Below, in pieces: positions 61,191 through 64,000 of a stretch of 64,000 nucleotides of DNA. The notes under the pieces were generated by a model. The model saw nothing but the letters and a program-made list of their open reading frames with translations. It was not told where the DNA came from and did no database searches. Position numbers and translations under genes: made by a program. Source of the DNA: Echinicola marina (GTDB lineage: Bacteria; Bacteroidota; Bacteroidia; Cytophagales; Cyclobacteriaceae); contig NZ_CP080025.1 in the NCBI RefSeq assembly GCF_020463795.1, positions 3,283,501 to 3,347,500 on the forward strand, read 5' to 3'. The stretch's first letter is position 1. Every line of letters begins with the position of its first letter.

Positions 61191-62531
61191 ATGAAATATG
61201 TTAATCTTTTGCTGGGAATCCTGTTTTTGAACCTGTTTGCAGCAAATGCCCAAAGTGACCATCAAGAAAGTGCAATAAAAGATAAAAAGGAGTTGCGTTT
61301 TAAATTGAACCAAGATGGCAGCCATTATGTAAAAGGGACCTTCTTGGTACAAACTTGGTTGAGGTATACCCAGGCCAATCCAGGATCGGAGGTCTTTGGT
61401 ACAGCCGATGCGCATATCCTGGATATTGGGCTTAGGAGAACCAGATTACAGCTTTTTGGGCAGTTGACCGACAGGGTGTTTTTTTATACACAGTTTGGAC
61501 AAAATAATCTGTCCTACAAGTCGTCAAGGAAACAGGGCTTGTTTTTTCATGATGCATTGGGCGAGTTCAAAGTCGTCAATGAAAAGCTTTCCATAGGAAG
61601 TGGATTGACAGGATGGAATGGAGTTTCCAGGTTTTCTTCACCTTCTATTGGTTCCTTACTTACTTTGGATGCCCCCTTATATCAGCAGGCTACCAATGAT
61701 GTCAATGACCAGTTTGTCAGGAAGTTCAGTGTTTATGCCAAAGGACAATTAGGGAAATTGGATTACCGCTTGGCGGTTTCCAAACCCATGGCCATCCAAA
61801 ACTCCAGTGTGCAGGGAACAGGATTAGGAGAAAATGCCACCTTTTCTGCTGAGCCAACTTACGCACAGGTCCATGGATACTTCAAATATATGTTTTGGGA
61901 CAAAGAATCCAATACCACACCCTACCAAGCAGGTTCCTATTTGGGAAGTAAAAGGGTATTCAATATTGGGGCGGGTTTTATGAGCCAGAAGGATGCGATG
62001 TGGCATGAAGCTGAAAATGGAATGGATACCGTAAAAAGTAATTTAAGTTTGCTGGCAGTGGACCTGTTCTATGACAAGCCCATCAATACCATCAAAGGCA
62101 ATGCGGTATCAGCCTATGCTTCTTTTAGCTCTAATGATTACGGGAAGAATTATGTCAGGAATATTGGGCCGATGAACCCTGCTACGAGCACCAATGCCCG
62201 GGGAACCTTCAACGGTGCTGGCAATGCTTTTCCTACGATCGGGACAGGAAATACCTTTTATGGACAGTTGGCCTATTTGTTTCAACGGGAGCTGCTGGGA
62301 AATGCTGGGACTTTGCAGCCTTATATTTCCAGTCAGTATGCTGATTTTGACTTATTTTCTGACCCAATGGTCATGTATGATGCAGGTCTGAACTGGCTGA
62401 TAGATGGAAATAGGGCCAAGCTTTCCTTGAATTATCAAAGCCGTCCTATTTTTACAATGGATACTGATGGTAACTATATAAGCAGTGATAGAAAAGGCAT
62501 GATGGTGATGCAGTTTCAGGTAGCATTATAA
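61191..62531 (+). CDS. Porin (OprO/P-like outer-membrane barrel)
   Basis: A 446-aa outer-membrane protein. The ATG at 61191 starts the signal peptide (MKYVNLLLGILFLNLFAANAQ); the upstream in-frame extension looks non-coding. After a short periplasmic start it has YVKGTFLVQTWLRYTQANPGS and RRTRLQLFGQLTDRVFFYTQFG, typical of Bacteroidota phosphate-selective-porin-like proteins, and ends in MVMQFQVAL, a barrel C-terminus with alternating hydrophobic residues. It probably allows passive entry of a small anion or other solute. It converges with the barrel gene at 62770, with a MITE and a terminator between them. Confidence 0.82.
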   Translation: MKYVNLLLGILFLNLFAANAQSDHQESAIKDKKELRFKLNQDGSHYVKGTFLVQTWLRYTQANPGSEVFGTADAHILDIGLRRTRLQLFGQLTDRVFFYTQFGQNNLSYKSSRKQGLFFHDALGEFKVVNEKLSIGSGLTGWNGVSRFSSPSIGSLLTLDAPLYQQATNDVNDQFVRKFSVYAKGQLGKLDYRLAVSKPMAIQNSSVQGTGLGENATFSAEPTYAQVHGYFKYMFWDKESNTTPYQAGSYLGSKRVFNIGAGFMSQKDAMWHEAENGMDTVKSNLSLLAVDLFYDKPINTIKGNAVSAYASFSSNDYGKNYVRNIGPMNPATSTNARGTFNGAGNAFPTIGTGNTFYGQLAYLFQRELLGNAGTLQPYISSQYADFDLFSDPMVMYDAGLNWLIDGNRAKLSLNYQSRPIFTMDTDGNYISSDRKGMMVMQFQVAL

Positions 62532-62548
62532 TTGTTGTTCACCCATTA

Positions 62549-62724
62549 TTTAACCCGAAATATGCATTAGCTTATCTATTACGGACTGAAAATGCTTTAA
62601 AATCAGTCGCTTTGCTGCTGTTTTCGACTTCACCATAGCGGTGCTATGCCTCAGTCTCCAAACAGCCTGATTTTCTTGCATTTTCAGCCCTCACTACGAT
62701 TGCTAATGCATAATCCGGGTTTAA
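62549..62724 (+). mobile_element. MITE copy D (166 bp)
   Basis: Element 62554-62719 starts CCCGAAATATGCATTAGC and ends GCTAATGCATAATCCGGG, flanked by TTTAA (62549-62553, 62720-62724). It matches copy B-inner but lacks the ~20-bp CTACCTGGCGGTAG hairpin. Arms CTGAAAATGC and GCATTTTCAG pair. It is inserted beside a terminator, 17 bp after the porin stop. Confidence 0.8.
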
Positions 62725-62766
62725 AAAAGTCCTGAAGATGCTATGAAGACCTTCAGGACTTTTTCG
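62723..62766. terminator. Bidirectional terminator
   Basis: AAAAGTCCTGAAG (62725-62737) pairs with CTTCAGGACTTTT (62751-62763), with A- and T-runs on the outer sides. It serves the porin (+) and the barrel gene (-). Confidence 0.9.
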
Positions 62767-62769
62767 ATT

Positions 62770-63852
62770 TTAGAGTTTAAAAGCTTTAATAAAGCCAATG
62801 CTCAGTCTATTGCCATGATGTATTTGGTTGCCATTTAAATTTTGATGGAGAGGGTTTTGCCAAAGGAAACTGAAGGTAAAGTCTTTTCGGTTGATGTCCA
62901 GGCCTCCTTGGGCAAAAAGCACCTTTCCTCCCGTAAGTGTCTGCTTTTCGCCTTCCCAGGTGTCCTTTTGGGCCTGCTCAAAATAAGCACCAATATTTGG
63001 AACCAACAACCAATCTTTGTTCACGATAATCTGGTAGAAACCAGTTAGAGAGGCATTGAGGCTATTGCCAAATTGATAATTTTGGGCTCCCTCAGAGGAT
63101 TCCTTAAAGCTAAATCCAGCATTCAACCCTGTTTTGGTATAAAATAGTTGGTAATTGAACCTAGCGACATAGCTCCAAGATCCAGTACCTGGCTGGATGA
63201 TGGGATCAATCAAGCTGCCATTATTGGCTACTTTTCTTGATTGCCCAGTAGGGGCTACAATGGCTAAACCGGGTCTGAAAGTGTGTCGGGATTTTTTATG
63301 ATAGACATAGAAGATGCGGTCAGCTGCCAATGTAAGGTCTCCCCAGCCATGGACTGAAATGGTGGTGTCCTGAACAGGATTGGGAAGCTCCAACATTTTC
63401 TCATAGTGTACCTTGTTGGATTCATAAGGCAATAAGAAGGTGAAATTCCATTTGTTTTTGAACATAAAATTTCCTCTTAATTCCACAGTTTGATAAGTCT
63501 CCCAGTCTTGATCAGTCTTATTGACATAAAGGCCAGTACCTTCTGGTTCATGCATGACGATCATATCCTGATTGACTTGGTCAACTCCCTGGACCCTAGC
63601 GTTTGGACTATATTTAGCAGTAGCCCCGTTTTGAAAAGCATTGGCCAGGTAGCTGTTGGTAACGGGAGGCGGTGAGGCATAACCATACTGGTCATATCCT
63701 CCAAAAGCCCTGTGACGGTAAAATAGGCCAATATAACTTCTGTTTTCCAATAAGCTATATTCAAAGAAATTACAACTGTCACAAGCTTTGGCTTCTTTAT
63801 TGAAAAAGGGCAAGGCTAGTAAAAGCATTATTATAAGCGCGTGTTTTTTCAT
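62770..63852 (-). CDS. Outer-membrane barrel protein with N-terminal CxxC
   Basis: A 360-aa exported barrel-type protein. The signal peptide ends at about A23, and the mature protein would start CDSCNFFEY with C24/C27, then SLLENRSYIGLFYRHRAFGGYDQYG. Many alternating strands follow (e.g. ELRGNFMFKNKWNFTFLLPYES) and it ends in RLSIGFIKAFKL, a typical outer-membrane C-terminus. The N-terminal CxxC could bind a metal or form a disulfide. It lies 11 bp after the stop of a cytochrome-c-peroxidase-like gene on the same strand, an association seen in some copper or iron handling clusters. Precise function unknown. Confidence 0.75.
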   Translation of the reverse strand: MKKHALIIMLLLALPFFNKEAKACDSCNFFEYSLLENRSYIGLFYRHRAFGGYDQYGYASPPPVTNSYLANAFQNGATAKYSPNARVQGVDQVNQDMIVMHEPEGTGLYVNKTDQDWETYQTVELRGNFMFKNKWNFTFLLPYESNKVHYEKMLELPNPVQDTTISVHGWGDLTLAADRIFYVYHKKSRHTFRPGLAIVAPTGQSRKVANNGSLIDPIIQPGTGSWSYVARFNYQLFYTKTGLNAGFSFKESSEGAQNYQFGNSLNASLTGFYQIIVNKDWLLVPNIGAYFEQAQKDTWEGEKQTLTGGKVLFAQGGLDINRKDFTFSFLWQNPLHQNLNGNQIHHGNRLSIGFIKAFKL

Positions 63853-63862
63853 GTTTTGGTGC

Positions 63863-64000
63863 TTACTTTTGGTAAGCTTTATTATTTATAAATTTGTAAT
63901 CAGTTAGGGTCTCCAAAAAGGCAAGCAGTTCAGCCCTCTCATTAGCACTCAGTCGGATACCTGTCTTCAGCTCAGGAGCAAGACTTTCATTTACTTTTAT
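63863..64000 (-). CDS. Cytochrome-c-peroxidase-like protein, C-terminal fragment
   Basis: Only the last 45 residues lie in the window; the gene continues beyond position 64000. The visible part has NESLAPELKTGIRLSANERA and ELLAFLETLTDYKF, the characteristic end of di-heme cytochrome c peroxidase/MauG/MbnH-like proteins. The heme motifs would be outside the window. It is followed 11 bp later by the barrel gene with the N-terminal CxxC, implying one operon. Confidence 0.75.
   Translation of the reverse strand: MKVNESLAPELKTGIRLSANERAELLAFLETLTDYKFINNKAYQK

Overview
The window reads as chromosome from a polysaccharide-degrading marine Bacteroidota, most likely a Cyclobacteriaceae-type member of the Cytophagales. 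The evidence is the SusC/SusD pair, an ECF sigma/FecR signalling pair, many secreted S1 sulfatases and glycoside hydrolases, short AT-rich intergenic DNA and the absence of clear Shine-Dalgarno sequences. The species assignment is inference from gene content. No rRNA, tRNA or CRISPR array was recognised.

Positions 1-33.7 kb form a large polysaccharide utilisation locus. It starts with the end of an alpha-galactosidase-like hydrolase, an Rnk/GreA-like gene and two sulfatases (+). A minus-strand set follows: GH2, then sulfatase, then an AraC regulator. Next on the plus strand come an ECF sigma factor, FecR, SusC with an STN domain, SusD, GH16 and a 43-residue membrane protein. Further genes are a second GH2 (-), an SGNH esterase, a GH43-like beta-propeller hydrolase broken by an in-frame TGA, a small lipoprotein, a FAD oxidoreductase, a sodium/solute symporter and a fourth sulfatase. 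Together they would bind, cut, desulfate, deacetylate and import a sulfated glycan. The exact glycan cannot be read from sequence. GH16 plus GH2 enzymes would suit a galactan, but this is a guess.

Positions 33.7-44.6 kb are accessory DNA. Two related ~130-bp inverted-repeat sites follow a giant helicase-nuclease gene (Hhe-like, probably anti-phage) and a lipoprotein gene. A mazEF pair comes next. The start of each unit is complementary to the left end of the site that closes it, as in integron cassettes and their attC sites. No integrase is visible, so this looks like an orphan cassette cluster. Direct repeats (33673 and 42375) flank it. Small membrane, TlpA-like and MORN-like genes and several hairpin-rich repeats follow.

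Positions 44.6-64 kb hold a divergent pyruvate-kinase-like gene preceded by four TCCTGT motifs at exact 21-bp spacing, a TPR membrane protein, a GH78 rhamnosidase, a patatin/Omp85-type protein, the proline operon proC-proB-proA, and an outer-membrane set: TonB receptor with thioredoxin, a porin, a barrel protein with an N-terminal CxxC, and the end of a cytochrome-c-peroxidase-like gene. Five copies of an undescribed-looking MITE family (52 to 186 bp, termini CCCG...CGGG, 5-bp A/T-rich target duplications) lie between 48.3 and 62.8 kb. One copy is inserted into another, and the stem arms co-vary between copies.
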